Source of the DNA: Leisingera methylohalidivorans DSM 14336
GTDB taxonomy: Bacteria; Pseudomonadota; Alphaproteobacteria; Rhodobacterales; Rhodobacteraceae
Direction of reading: 5' to 3'
Assembly: GCF_000511355.1 (NCBI RefSeq)
Contig: NC_023135.1
Location: 1 to 54,393, forward strand
DNA: 54,393 bases
The notes under the pieces were generated by a model. That model saw only the letters and a list, made by a program, of their open reading frames with translations, did not search any database and was not told where the DNA came from. Made by a program: the position numbers and the translations under genes. Within the stretch, counting starts at the first letter, position 1; each line of letters opens with the position of its first letter. Of this stretch, positions 36,155 to 44,738 are shown piece after piece.

Positions 36155-37297
36155 TCAGGCCTTGCTGTCGACGACCTCAAGGTGCTGAGCCAGTTTGCCG
36201 ATCTCGCCCATCCATTTTTCGACCAGGCCCTGGTCGCTGGGTGCGGCGTGAACGCCGGCAGCGATCTTGCCGTTCATGGCAGCCTCGATGGCAAAGGACA
36301 CCGGATAGGAAACCAGACGCGCCATTGCGGTGCCGCGCGCGTCACCCCAGGCGTCCATCACATAAGTCTTGTGCCAGACCTCGGCGCCGTCTTTCTCGGC
36401 CTTCAGGCCGACGCAGAGCACCACCCGGTCCGGCTCGCCCTCGTCATAGGCGTTTTCGGTCCAGAACTGATCCGACATCTCCTTGAGGCGGGCGTCGCCT
36501 TCGGGGCCGGTGAGGGTTTCGACCTCCTTGAACACATCCGCCCAGGCATCGGCCCAGCCGTTCAGGCGCAGGGTGCCGCGAACGAATTCTTTTACCTTCC
36601 AGTCCTCGCCGAACTCGTACTGGCCCATGAAGGGGATCGAGTCGCGGTTCGGGTAGACTTCGAAGCTTTCGGGGGTGGGCAGCGGCGCGTTGTAGGAGGA
36701 GATTGCGTCCCAGGGGCGGGCGACGTCCAGTTCTTTGAAGTCGCGGATCGATTTTGACGGTGACCGCAGCGCCTTCAGAACGCCCAGCGGCGACCAGCTG
36801 AATTTGTAGCGGAACGGGTTCGGGGTTTTGGGGATGCCGCCGCAATAGGAGATGAAGCTGATCTCGTTTTCCGCGTCAAAGGCTTGCGATGCTTTGTAAT
36901 CCGCCACCAGCGCATGCGCCATAAGGTGGTCGATGCCGGGATCCAGGCCGACCTCATTAATCAGGCAGACGCCGGCATCTTTGGCCCTTTGGTCCAGCGC
37001 GCGCATTTCCGGCGCGATGTAGGAGGAGGAAACGAAATGCGCACCATGCTCAATCGCCAGCTCCGCCAGCGGCACATGCCAGTCGCCCGGCAGCATGGAG
37101 ACGATCACGTCTTTCGGGCTCAGCATCTGGCCCAGGTTGGCGAGGCTGAAAGCGTGAATGTTGGTGGTCAGGTCGCCGACGGCTTCGCGTGCCTTGTCAG
37201 TGGTCCGGTTCCAGACCGCCACGTCATGGCCCGCCTCCAATAGGCGGCGCAGGCCGGGAATGGCAGAGAGGCCGGTGCCGCACCAGTGAATTGTCAT
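36155..37297 (-). CDS. Saccharopine dehydrogenase, glutamate-forming (Lys9-like)
   Basis: A 380-aa enzyme expected to oxidise saccharopine to aminoadipate semialdehyde and glutamate. The N-terminal Rossmann start is IHWCGTGLSAIPGLRRLLEAGHDV. The signature SSSYIAPEMRALDQRAKDAGV followed by NEVGLDPGIDHLMAHAL near residues 93-130 is the Lys9/SDH hallmark, and YCGGIP near 150 is also conserved. The start at 37297 has GGGAG seven bases upstream. It lies 119 bases after the lysine-forming partner, so the two together form the saccharopine route of lysine breakdown. Confidence 0.85.
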   Translation of the reverse strand: MTIHWCGTGLSAIPGLRRLLEAGHDVAVWNRTTDKAREAVGDLTTNIHAFSLANLGQMLSPKDVIVSMLPGDWHVPLAELAIEHGAHFVSSSYIAPEMRALDQRAKDAGVCLINEVGLDPGIDHLMAHALVADYKASQAFDAENEISFISYCGGIPKTPNPFRYKFSWSPLGVLKALRSPSKSIRDFKELDVARPWDAISSYNAPLPTPESFEVYPNRDSIPFMGQYEFGEDWKVKEFVRGTLRLNGWADAWADVFKEVETLTGPEGDARLKEMSDQFWTENAYDEGEPDRVVLCVGLKAEKDGAEVWHKTYVMDAWGDARGTAMARLVSYPVSFAIEAAMNGKIAAGVHAAPSDQGLVEKWMGEIGKLAQHLEVVDSKA

Positions 37298-37416
37298 CAG
37301 ATGTCTCCCTAGGTCGTCGCGCTTGGGGGAGCGCTGGAAAATCAAGTGTTTTGCCCGACCGCCCCCAAGGGCGGGCACTTCGTTTCCGCCCGCAGCCGGG
37401 TGCTGCCCTGGCAGTG

Positions 37417-38466
37417 TTACGGCAAATGCTGTTCGAAAACAGCCTTGGCCCGGCCCCAGACGCCGCTGTTTAGATCGGTCAGGGTCTGCAGCGAGGGCAG
37501 CAGCTGGGCGGCGTAATCTTCCGAGCTTTCCAGCGGCAGCATCGATGGCAGGTTGTCGATTGCCGTCACGTCCAGCACCGGGTTGCCGGCTACGCGCAAG
37601 GCAGGCTGTTCCCAGGAGGTCGCGCGGTCATAGACCGGCACCGGGTTGTAGTCACTGTCCGGATCGCAAGCGACATCACCGATGGCGGTCAGCTTGCGGT
37701 CTGCGCTCAGCGCTTCGCGCGGGACAAAGACAGGTGTGCCGGGGCGAGCGAAGATGCAGTTCAGGAACAGGTCATGGGCCAGGATTTCCGGGAAGGGGCC
37801 GCCGTTTGCGGTTTCGGCCATGTCCCACTTTGTGACCTTCACATCCATCTCCTCGCAGAGGTCAGCGGCACCGGTTCCAACCCGGCCAAGCGCGCCGATG
37901 ACGATGGCGGTAGGACGGCCGTTGTTCAGCGCATCGAGTTCCAACCCGAGATCTGCCAGCAAGGCATCCTTGCCGCCGTAGACGCCAACCGGGCCGCAGA
38001 GTTCTCCGCGCTGCTGGGCAGCCCAGGCTTTCAGTGTGACTGCCGCGCCGGCATAGCCCGCCCAATAGCCAAAGGCAGCAACCCGGCGGCCGGTCTCATC
38101 GACCAGATACTCCAGATCATAGAGCGTGCCGCCGCCAGCCTTGAACCGTTCCAGCAGCGCCTTGCCGGAATGCTGACCCTTGAAGGCATGGCCGAACATA
38201 ATGTGGCGGTGCGGCAGCGGGGTGCCGTCCTCGGGCAGCTCCTTGAGGCCGAAGATGATCGCATCCGCTGGCGCCTGAGGCCAGGAATTTTCCGGCGCAA
38301 TTTCGCAGCCTGCATCAATGTAGCCCTGCAGCGGGACCGCCCGCACTGAGCTCTCTTCTACCGTGACCTTGATGCCGCCTGACAGCAGTGCCCTGGCGCC
38401 TTCGGGGGTCAGGCCCACCCGCTCCTCATTCGGGCGCTGTTCGGCCCGTACCCACAGATGCGTCAT
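37417..38466 (-). CDS. Saccharopine dehydrogenase, lysine-forming/lysine-ketoglutarate reductase (Lys1-like)
   Basis: A 349-aa protein of the AlaDH/PNT-like Lys1 family, which interconverts lysine plus 2-oxoglutarate with saccharopine. The start is typical (HLWVRAEQRPNEERVGLTPEGA), followed by GCEIAPENSW near residue 55, IIFGLKELPED near 69, FGHAFKGQ near 93, and FGYWAGYAG near 127. The start at 38466 has AAGGA eight bases upstream. Read with the neighbouring Lys9-like gene, the direction in a heterotroph is probably catabolic. It begins 12 bases after the glutathione transferase gene stop. Confidence 0.85.
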   Translation of the reverse strand: MTHLWVRAEQRPNEERVGLTPEGARALLSGGIKVTVEESSVRAVPLQGYIDAGCEIAPENSWPQAPADAIIFGLKELPEDGTPLPHRHIMFGHAFKGQHSGKALLERFKAGGGTLYDLEYLVDETGRRVAAFGYWAGYAGAAVTLKAWAAQQRGELCGPVGVYGGKDALLADLGLELDALNNGRPTAIVIGALGRVGTGAADLCEEMDVKVTKWDMAETANGGPFPEILAHDLFLNCIFARPGTPVFVPREALSADRKLTAIGDVACDPDSDYNPVPVYDRATSWEQPALRVAGNPVLDVTAIDNLPSMLPLESSEDYAAQLLPSLQTLTDLNSGVWGRAKAVFEQHLP

Positions 38467-38477
38467 CGTCGTGTCCT

Positions 38478-39092
38478 TCAAAGCATTTCCTTGGCATAGA
38501 CTGCGCGGATCGACTCGCGCTGCTCCATTGCCGTCATGAAGTTCTGGATTTTGGGGAAGCTGTCCACTTTCACCCCGTCACCCGCCAGCCAAGTGCAGAT
38601 CACATAGAGGTAGCAATCGGCGAGGCTGACCGTATCGCCCAGCACAAAGGGTCCGCGCAGGCCGGCTTGGCTGATGTACTCGCAGGAGGCCGTCATGGTC
38701 TGCGGCACCTTGGCCTGCATGTCCTTGTAGCTGGAGGTCTTGCTGGCCCAGCGGGCGCCGCGCCGCATATGGGCGTGGTTCACATGCATGGTCGAGGCGA
38801 GGTAGAACATCACCTCGCGCATCCGCGCCTGCAGCACCGGGTCCTGCGGGCGCAAGCCGGCTTCCGGCGCCATATCGGCGATATACTCCAGCAGCGCGCC
38901 AGTTTCGGTCAGGATGCCGCCCTCAACCGCCAGGGCGGGCACCCGGCCCTTGGGGTTGATCTGGGCATAGGCCGGACCGGTCTGTTCCTTGGCGGCAAAG
39001 TCGATCTTTACCGCCTCGTATTCCATCCCGGCTTCTTCCAGTGCGATGGCCACGGCCACGGAAATTGTGGTGGGGGCGTAATAAAGCTGCAT
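38478..39092 (-). CDS. Glutathione S-transferase family protein
   Basis: A 204-aa GST. The N-terminal thioredoxin-like domain starts MQLYYAPTTISVAVAIALEEAG and has NPKGRVPALAVEGGILTETGALLEYIAD near residues 48-75, with the cis-Pro and glutathione-binding ETGA. The C-terminal helical domain contains VLGDTVSLADCYLYVICTW near 148-166. It is likely a cytoplasmic detoxification or thiol-handling enzyme; the class is not assigned. GGAGG stands seven bases before the chosen ATG. It sits in a tight minus-strand run with the phosphatase-like gene and the Lys1-like gene. Confidence 0.9.
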   Translation of the reverse strand: MQLYYAPTTISVAVAIALEEAGMEYEAVKIDFAAKEQTGPAYAQINPKGRVPALAVEGGILTETGALLEYIADMAPEAGLRPQDPVLQARMREVMFYLASTMHVNHAHMRRGARWASKTSSYKDMQAKVPQTMTASCEYISQAGLRGPFVLGDTVSLADCYLYVICTWLAGDGVKVDSFPKIQNFMTAMEQRESIRAVYAKEML

Positions 39093-39115
39093 GTCTTTTC
39101 CTCCCTTTCGGTCGT

Positions 39116-39766
39116 TCAAAGATGTGTTTGGGCAAAATGCCGGTCCGGGGCTTCCAGATGCGGCACCGCGTTGAACAGAACCGGGCTGAGGTGGCCGCCG
39201 ATCGGGAACAGACGGTGCATCGAGGTGTTCATGATCGCCAGCGCAAGCCGGGCCATGCCCGCGGTGTCCAGCCCCATCGCCTGCCGCAGTGCCATCGAGA
39301 TCAGCCCGCCGGAGGTGACCACAAGTGCGGGGCCGTCGCCTGCAGCGATTTCTTTCAGCGCTGCTTGGGTTCGGGTCTCGAAACTGGCCCAGCTTTCGTA
39401 GGGTTCGGCGATTTCGTCTTTAGCCCAAGCGGCAAAAACCTTGGGCAAATGATCGACAAAGCCCTCGCGCTCTTCCGGAATGGCCAAGCCGATCTGGTCA
39501 CGCATCGCCTCGGCGAGGGTGAAATACTCCATCTCGTTCAGGCGCGGGTCCTGCACCACATCGGTGCAGCCCATCGAGGAGGCGGTTTCGATATGGCGGG
39601 TGAGGGTACCGCAATAGACGCGGGGGTGATGACTGTCAGTGGCCCGCAGATGGTTCCCCAGCCAGGCCGCCTGCTGGTGGCCCAGATCGCTGAGCCGGTC
39701 ATAGCTGGCTTCGTCCCGGGCGCTGGTATTGGCCTGGCCGTGGCGGATCAGCGTGATGTGGGACAT
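39116..39766 (-). CDS. Histidine phosphatase superfamily protein lacking the second His
   Basis: A 216-aa member of the branch 1 histidine phosphatase (phosphoglycerate mutase-like) superfamily. The N-terminal LIRHGQ motif with the nucleophile His9 is intact, as are DRLSDLGHQQAAWLG near residues 23-37 and an acid-site EMEYF near 78-82. However, the motif normally reading VxHGG near residue 152 is LVVTSGGLI, with Ser152 in place of the second catalytic His. The nucleotide sequence (minus codon TCC at 39313-39311) is clear. Activity may be altered or lost. It is the first gene of the GST–saccharopine run, 23 bases upstream of GST. Confidence 0.82.
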   Translation of the reverse strand: MSHITLIRHGQANTSARDEASYDRLSDLGHQQAAWLGNHLRATDSHHPRVYCGTLTRHIETASSMGCTDVVQDPRLNEMEYFTLAEAMRDQIGLAIPEEREGFVDHLPKVFAAWAKDEIAEPYESWASFETRTQAALKEIAAGDGPALVVTSGGLISMALRQAMGLDTAGMARLALAIMNTSMHRLFPIGGHLSPVLFNAVPHLEAPDRHFAQTHL

Positions 39767-39909
39767 GGGCAGGCGGCTCCGTTGTTTCCGGTGAAGTCTT
39801 AGGGGAGGTTCAGGGGAGAGGGAAGACCGGGTTGGGAATTGGCCTTATCAAATTCATTGAGGGCTGAATGAACTTGGCGCATTGTGCAGTGGTCATTTTG
39901 GAGACCCGC

Positions 39910-41109
39910 ATGCCCCTAGATCCTCAGCGTTTTCTTGATGATTTGCATATGTTGCGCAGCTTTGGCGCATCCGGCGTTGGCAAAGGAGTGGTGCGGCAGG
40001 CCTATTCCGAGGCAGACATCGCAGCGCGGAAATGGCTGGCCGGACGGATGACAGAGGCCGGGCTGGAACCGCATTTCGACCCGCTTGGAAATTTGTTCGG
40101 TCTGGCCGCAGGGCGGAGCCTTCTGGTGGGGTCGCACAGCGACAGCCAGCCCGAGGGCGGCTGGCTGGACGGCGCGCTGGGGGTGGTGGCCGGGCTGGAG
40201 ATCGCCCGCGCGTCCAGGGAGGCTGGCGGCCCGCTCATTTCCTGCGTCAGCTTTCAGGATGAGGAGGGACGGTTCGGGGTGCTGACCGGGTCCGATGTCT
40301 GGACCGGCAAACTGGCGCTGGATGCAGCGGATGGGTTCACTGACAGCGCTGGCAATACCCTTGCCGGGATGCGGGCGCAGATGGCGGAGCTGACGGGAAG
40401 TTTCCTGCCGCATGAGCGGTTCAGCGGCTTTTTGGAAATGCATATCGAGCAAGGCCCCTATCTGGAGGAAACCGGGCTGGGGATTGGGGTGGTGACCGAT
40501 ATCGTTGGCATCCGGGACATGCGGATCACGTTTTCGGGGCGGCAGAACCACGCAGGCACCACGCCGATGCACCTGCGCCGGGACGCGTTTCAGGCGCTGT
40601 CAGCATTCAACGCGGCGCTAAACAGCCGGTTTGCAAATGTGGTGACACCTGCCACGGTCTGGACCATCGGCCATGTGGCGCTGCATCCCAATGCGTCCTC
40701 TGTCGTGCCCGGGTGCGTCGAGTTTTCGATGCAATGGCGCGATGCCGATGCAGAGCGGCTGGCGTGGATGGAGACACTTGTCAAGGAGACAGCGCGGGAG
40801 ATTGCGGCTGATCACGGTGTGACAGCGGAGCTTGGCCCTGTGATGGGCATAGAACCGGCGGCGATGGATACGCGGTTTCAGGCGGAATTGGAGGCCGCTG
40901 CAGAGGTGTCCGCGCCGGGCAAGTGGCGGAAAATGCCTTCGGGTGCACTGCATGATGCCGCCAACCTTGCGACGGTGATGCCTGCGGGGATGCTGTTTGT
41001 GCCCTCGACCGGCGGTATCAGCCATGCCTTTGACGAGGACACGCCGGAGGCGGATCTGGTGCTGGGACTGCAAGTCCTGGACCGCGCAGCCCGGGGGTTG
41101 GCGGTGTGA
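39910..41109 (+). CDS. Zn-dependent M20 amidohydrolase (hydantoinase/carbamoylase family)
   Basis: A 399-aa M20-family hydrolase of the allantoate amidohydrolase/N-carbamoyl-amino-acid hydrolase type. Metal ligands are visible: His76 in VGSHSD, Asp in GWLDGALG near 87, Glu-Glu in [10 protein letters not shown] near 117-120, His in LEMHIEQGP near 180, and a C-terminal His in [10 protein letters not shown] near 372. The substrate-side block [17 protein letters not shown] near 215-231 is also typical. The start at 39910 has GGAG seven bases upstream; the in-frame ATG at 39868 gives a non-family leader. The exact substrate is unknown. Confidence 0.9.
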   Translation: MPLDPQRFLDDLHMLRSFGASGVGKGVVRQAYSEADIAARKWLAGRMTEAGLEPHFDPLGNLFGLAAGRSLLVGSHSDSQPEGGWLDGALGVVAGLEIARASREAGGPLISCVSFQDEEGRFGVLTGSDVWTGKLALDAADGFTDSAGNTLAGMRAQMAELTGSFLPHERFSGFLEMHIEQGPYLEETGLGIGVVTDIVGIRDMRITFSGRQNHAGTTPMHLRRDAFQALSAFNAALNSRFANVVTPATVWTIGHVALHPNASSVVPGCVEFSMQWRDADAERLAWMETLVKETAREIAADHGVTAELGPVMGIEPAAMDTRFQAELEAAAEVSAPGKWRKMPSGALHDAANLATVMPAGMLFVPSTGGISHAFDEDTPEADLVLGLQVLDRAARGLAV

Positions 41110-41173
41110 TCTGCAGGCAGATGCTCCCGCCTGTTCCCGATCATCCGGCCGGATGCTCTTCACGTTGGGCCGG

Positions 41174-41191
41174 GCGCCGCTGGCGCGGCGC
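41174..41191. terminator. GC hairpin in the convergent region after the M20 hydrolase
   Basis: A 7-bp stem GCGCCGC/GCGGCGC with a TGGC loop lies between the converging hydrolase and WGR genes. No T run follows on either strand, so a termination role is only possible. Confidence 0.35.
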
Positions 41192-41193
41192 GG

Positions 41194-41421
41194 TCAGTCC
41201 CGTCCGTATCCGCGTTTGAGCATCCGGTTGCGGTGCTTGTCGGCAGCCAGGGAAGCCTCGCGCAGATTGCCGTAGAGGTTGATGACACTTTGCCCGTTGC
41301 CGCCTGCTACGCCCCATTCGCGCAGCACCGAAACCTCGGAAAACAGGTTCATCGCCAGCTCAATGCGGTAGAACCGGGGCGGGCACGAAGGAGCTAGGCG
41401 GTAGAGCAGACAGGTGGCCAT
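41194..41421 (-). CDS. Small WGR domain-containing protein
   Basis: A 75-aa protein that is essentially one WGR domain: PPRFYRIELAMNLFSEVSVLREWGVAGGNGQ near residues 14-44, then VINLYGNLREASLAADKHRNRMLKRGY. WGR domains bind nucleic acid and occur in poly(ADP-ribose) polymerases and as stand-alone bacterial proteins of unknown role. The name-giving Trp-Gly-Arg is Trp-Gly-Val here. AGGAG directly abuts the ATG, too close for normal initiation, so the exact start is uncertain. It lies between an M20 hydrolase and a two-component system with no obvious functional tie. Confidence 0.75.
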   Translation of the reverse strand: MATCLLYRLAPSCPPRFYRIELAMNLFSEVSVLREWGVAGGNGQSVINLYGNLREASLAADKHRNRMLKRGYGRD

Positions 41422-41632
41422 CTCCTGATTCTACGCCATGCGATTCGCCTCGGCAAGAATCTCTGTGCCGGGCCGCGGGGCGCGACGCCCAAGAGTGCGG
41501 AAGACTGCGCCGCCAGGGCGAACACCACCATGTGCAAAACCGGAATGCCAATCGGGTAGACGACGCAGTGAACAGCCAAGCCGGCGCCACCCACAGTCCG
41601 GAAAGGGCGGCAGAATGCTTCAGCTGCGTCAT
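41422..41632 (-). other. Possible decayed small membrane-protein ORF
   Basis: Upstream of the WGR gene one minus frame starts MTQLKHSAALSGLWVA (41632) while another frame, from about 41594, reads GLAVHCVVYPIGIPVLHMVVFALAAQ-like hydrophobic text and then a basic tail. The two would join by a single frameshift near 41590. I recognise no family. It may be a broken gene or chance. Confidence 0.3.
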
Positions 41633-41698
41633 CTTTTCCTAGACTTACATGAAAGCATGAGCGTAGCGCGGACAGTTCGGTTTTCTGGCGGAGCAGGG

Positions 41699-42403
41699 TC
41701 AGCCCCAGTCGACATCGCCGAGAAAGATGTAACCCGCGCCATAAATCGTCTTGATCAGCCGCGGGTTTTTAGGGTCTTCGCGCAGCTTGGTGCGCAGACG
41801 GGAGACGCGCACATCCATGGCCCGGTCAAAGCTTTCGCCGGCCGCGCCGCCAAGCGCCTCCTGCATCTGAGCGCGGGAGATCAGCCGCTTGGGACTGTCG
41901 AGGAACAACCGCAGCACTTCGCCCTCGGCATGGGAGAATGGCGTTTCACTGCCAGCGTCATCCTCGAGCACGTAGCGGTCGAAATGCGCAGTCCAGCCGG
42001 AGAATCGCGCAGTGTCGCTGGCGGGAGCTGCAAGGCGGGGGCCGCTGCGCAGCCGGGCGCGAACACGGGCAACCACTTCGGCCGGATCAAATGGTTTCGT
42101 GATGTAATCATCAGCGCCCAGCTCCAGTCCAGTGACCCTGTCCTGCACCTGGGCGCGGCCGGAGATGATAATGACTGCCGCGCCCTGTTCCAGTGCCAGC
42201 CGGTGCACCAGCGCCAGCCCATCGGTGTCAGGCAGCGACAGATCAACCAGGCAAACGTCCGGTGTCATCCGGTTCAGGGCCGCCTCGAATTCGCGCGCGC
42301 GGGCAAAGCTTTGGGTGCGGAAGCCTGCGTCCTCCAGCGTGCTGGTCAGGATCCGGCGGATCTCCGGCTCGTCATCCAGGATGGTGACCAAGGGCGATGT
42401 CAT
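41699..42403 (-). CDS. OmpR-family two-component response regulator
   Basis: A 234-aa regulator with a receiver domain and a winged-helix DNA-binding domain. The acidic pair is in TILDDEPEI (residues 7-15), the phospho-acceptor is Asp54 in VCLVDLSLPDTDG, and the Lys is in YITKPFDP near 105. The C-terminal domain ends in the family block RVSRLRTKLREDPKNPRLIKTIYGAGYIF. The start overlaps the kinase stop by four bases (ATGA), so it is coupled to the hybrid kinase and is its presumed partner. It may control the divergent acyl-CoA ligase/ABC cluster; that is inferred from position only. Confidence 0.92.
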   Translation of the reverse strand: MTSPLVTILDDEPEIRRILTSTLEDAGFRTQSFARAREFEAALNRMTPDVCLVDLSLPDTDGLALVHRLALEQGAAVIIISGRAQVQDRVTGLELGADDYITKPFDPAEVVARVRARLRSGPRLAAPASDTARFSGWTAHFDRYVLEDDAGSETPFSHAEGEVLRLFLDSPKRLISRAQMQEALGGAAGESFDRAMDVRVSRLRTKLREDPKNPRLIKTIYGAGYIFLGDVDWG

Positions 42404-44301
42404 GCGGCGGGCTCCGGTTTGATCAGCGCGGACAACTGGTGCGTGGTGAATGGTTTGCGCAAAACCGGGCCGCATTTCAAGGCCTTGCGGAATAACGGGT
42501 CGCTGACAGGAAGGGAGGTCATCAGAATGCAAGGCAGGTTTGAGCCGTCCAGCCGGGTGGCCAGGTCGATACCGGTGGCAGTGCCCTCCAGCTTGATATC
42601 TGTCAGCACCAGCGCGATGTCCGGCAAATCGGCGGTGAGCGCACTGGCCTCATCTACGCTGGCTGCTTCGATGACAGTGTAGCCAAGATCGATCAGCATA
42701 TCGCGGAATGCGGTGCGCAGCTCTTCGCTATCCTCGACCAGCAGGGCCAGGCCGCCCTTGGCATCCGGTGCCAACCGGTAGGGCAGGCGAAGAGTAACCG
42801 AAGCGCCAGTTTGCGTGTTGCCGATCCGCATGTCGCCGCCCGCCAGTTTGGCCATGTCGTAAACCATTGGCAGGCCAAGGCCGGAGCCTTCGCTGCCTTT
42901 GGTGGTGAAGAAAGGATTCAACGCGTGGTCCAGCGCTTCGGGAGAAAAGCCGGGCCCGGTGTCGGTCACCGTGATTTCCACCCAGGTCCGCCCGACAGTA
43001 TGCGCGCTGACTGTTATCTGGCCCGAGGTTCCACAGGCGTCGCGAGCGTTCAGGATCAGGTTCAAAAGCGCGTCCTGCAGTTTGCCGCTATCCAGAAGCA
43101 GCACCTCGTCCGGCATGTTGTCAAGGATGCTTAGCCCGATACCTTGGGGCAGTGAGGGAGAGGCGAGGACCTTCAATTCACCCAGCAGCGTGTGCATGTC
43201 GGCGGCTTGAGGGCGCAAGGTGCGCTGGCTGGTCATTTCGGCAATCCGGTGCAGCAGCCGACCGCCGCGCTTTGCGGCGGAAATCGTGCCTTGGATCAGT
43301 TCGGTTGCCTCACTGCTCAGCTCCATTTTCTGCAGCTTGCTCTGCATTCCGAGAATTATAGTCAAAAGGTTGGAGAAGTCATGTGCTAGGCCGCTGGTCA
43401 TCTGCGCCGCCATCTCGCGGCGGCGGGCTTGCTGCAGGGCAACCCGGGCCTGGGTTTCTTCAGTCACATCCATCGACAGGATATAGACACCGCCGCACTG
43501 GTCCGGGGTGAAGGCCACCCGGATGCGGCGGCTGCCGTGGCTTTCAGTAAATTCGAAAACTGGGCTGCCACCTTTGTAGGCGGCCAGCAAATGCGGCTCG
43601 ATCCGCTCAAAGGCAGTCTCCCCCAGTGCGTCTGCAATATGCATACCGAGGATGTCAGAGGGGCGGCTGGGAAACACCGAGCTTAGACGGCGGTTGGTAT
43701 AGGTGTAAAAGCCGTCCGCATCGACGTGGGCGATATGGGCGGGCATCATTTCGGTCGTGAGCCGGGTGCGGCCTTCGATCTCTGTCAGCTGGCGCTTGGC
43801 TTCTTCCAGCGCAGTATTCGTGGCCTCCAGCTGGCGGTTGGCGGCAGACAGTTCCTCGGTATGGGTGATCAGCTTCTCGGACAGTTCCTCCGACCGGGAG
43901 CGCAGCAGCTGCTCGGCCTGTTTGGCGCGGGTGATATCCGTATAAACCGTGACCCAACCGCCCTGCGGCAGCGGCGAGCCTTCGATGGAGATCATCTGCC
44001 CGTTGGGGCGTTCGCGTTCCAAGTAGTGGGGCACGAAGTCCAGAGCCTGCTCGACCCGGCTTTGCACGATCGCTTCGACATCCGTTTCCGGCGCGTATTC
44101 CCCGTTTTCGGCCAGAAAGCGGATTGTCTCGGCGAAGGCGGCGCCGGGTTGCGCCAAGTGCTCCGGGAGGTTGAACATTTCCTGGAAACGGCGATTGCAG
44201 ACGGCGAGCCGCAAATCGTTGTCATAGATCGACAGAGCCTGGGCGATCAGGTTCAGGCCGGCGGTTGTCATGGCGGCGTGCGGCTTGCTTGTTCGGTTCA
44301 T
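42400..44301 (-). CDS. PAS-domain hybrid sensor histidine kinase
   Basis: A 633-aa soluble-looking kinase without clear membrane segments. Order: a PAS domain (about residues 10-125, ALSIYDNDLRLAVCNRRFQEMF), a coiled coil (about 130-180), a second PAS (about 185-300, IAHVDADGFYTYTNRRL), a phospho-acceptor domain with His307 in SGLAHDFSNLLT, a HATPase domain (NLILNARDA, DTGPGFSPEAL, SEGSGLGLPMV), and a C-terminal receiver (ALLVEDSEELR, LVLTDIKLEG, RKPF). So phosphate can pass internally before reaching the adjacent response regulator. The start at 44301 has GGAG upstream; extending the frame to 44898 would enter the divergent gene. Confidence 0.92.
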   Translation of the reverse strand: MNRTSKPHAAMTTAGLNLIAQALSIYDNDLRLAVCNRRFQEMFNLPEHLAQPGAAFAETIRFLAENGEYAPETDVEAIVQSRVEQALDFVPHYLERERPNGQMISIEGSPLPQGGWVTVYTDITRAKQAEQLLRSRSEELSEKLITHTEELSAANRQLEATNTALEEAKRQLTEIEGRTRLTTEMMPAHIAHVDADGFYTYTNRRLSSVFPSRPSDILGMHIADALGETAFERIEPHLLAAYKGGSPVFEFTESHGSRRIRVAFTPDQCGGVYILSMDVTEETQARVALQQARRREMAAQMTSGLAHDFSNLLTIILGMQSKLQKMELSSEATELIQGTISAAKRGGRLLHRIAEMTSQRTLRPQAADMHTLLGELKVLASPSLPQGIGLSILDNMPDEVLLLDSGKLQDALLNLILNARDACGTSGQITVSAHTVGRTWVEITVTDTGPGFSPEALDHALNPFFTTKGSEGSGLGLPMVYDMAKLAGGDMRIGNTQTGASVTLRLPYRLAPDAKGGLALLVEDSEELRTAFRDMLIDLGYTVIEAASVDEASALTADLPDIALVLTDIKLEGTATGIDLATRLDGSNLPCILMTSLPVSDPLFRKALKCGPVLRKPFTTHQLSALIKPEPAA

Positions 44302-44738
44302 GGTTCTCCCCGCTTCATGGCTAGCACCACGGCGGTAGCGGAGCAAATTGCCATTCGGCCGCGGGAGGAGACCGTATCGCCGTGTAATACCGCCAAGTGT
44401 CTTTTGATTGCCGGACGCAGCATGCCGCAGATGGCGCATCGGATGCGGAAACTGGCAAGGCTGGCCGCTGCGTTTGATGCGGATTCCGGCCAATTCGTGC
44501 GCATCCGGCGGGCATTGCACTGGCGTCGCTGCAAATGCTGCAGGATTTTCTGTGCCCGGATCCACGGCACCTTGTGCAACGGTTCGTGAAATACGGGAAA
44601 GATGGCTGTTACAATTCGTAAGATTTGGGAAAACTTCAGGAAAAAGTTGACTGGCTAGCATGCCGTCGACCCTAATCGGGGCTAGAACCGCGGGCAGCGG
44701 TCGGTCCGGCAGCAAAGCCGGAAAGGGAGGAAAGAAAG
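44302..44738. promoter_or_regulatory. Divergent control region, two-component system/acyl-CoA ligase cluster
   Basis: About 440 bases with no recognisable gene between two divergent starts. A TTGACT at 44647-44652 could be a -35 element of the plus-strand cluster; no well-spaced -10 box is clear. A hairpin TCCGGC/GCCGGA at 44705-44722 stands directly before the ribosome-binding site GGGAGG at 44725-44730. Regulator-binding sites are likely here but no repeat stands out. Confidence 0.45.

Noticed and set aside
37359..37374. Hairpin CCGCCC/GGGCGG between the two saccharopine genes as a terminator
   Set aside because: Short stem without a T run on the minus strand; the two genes probably share a transcript.
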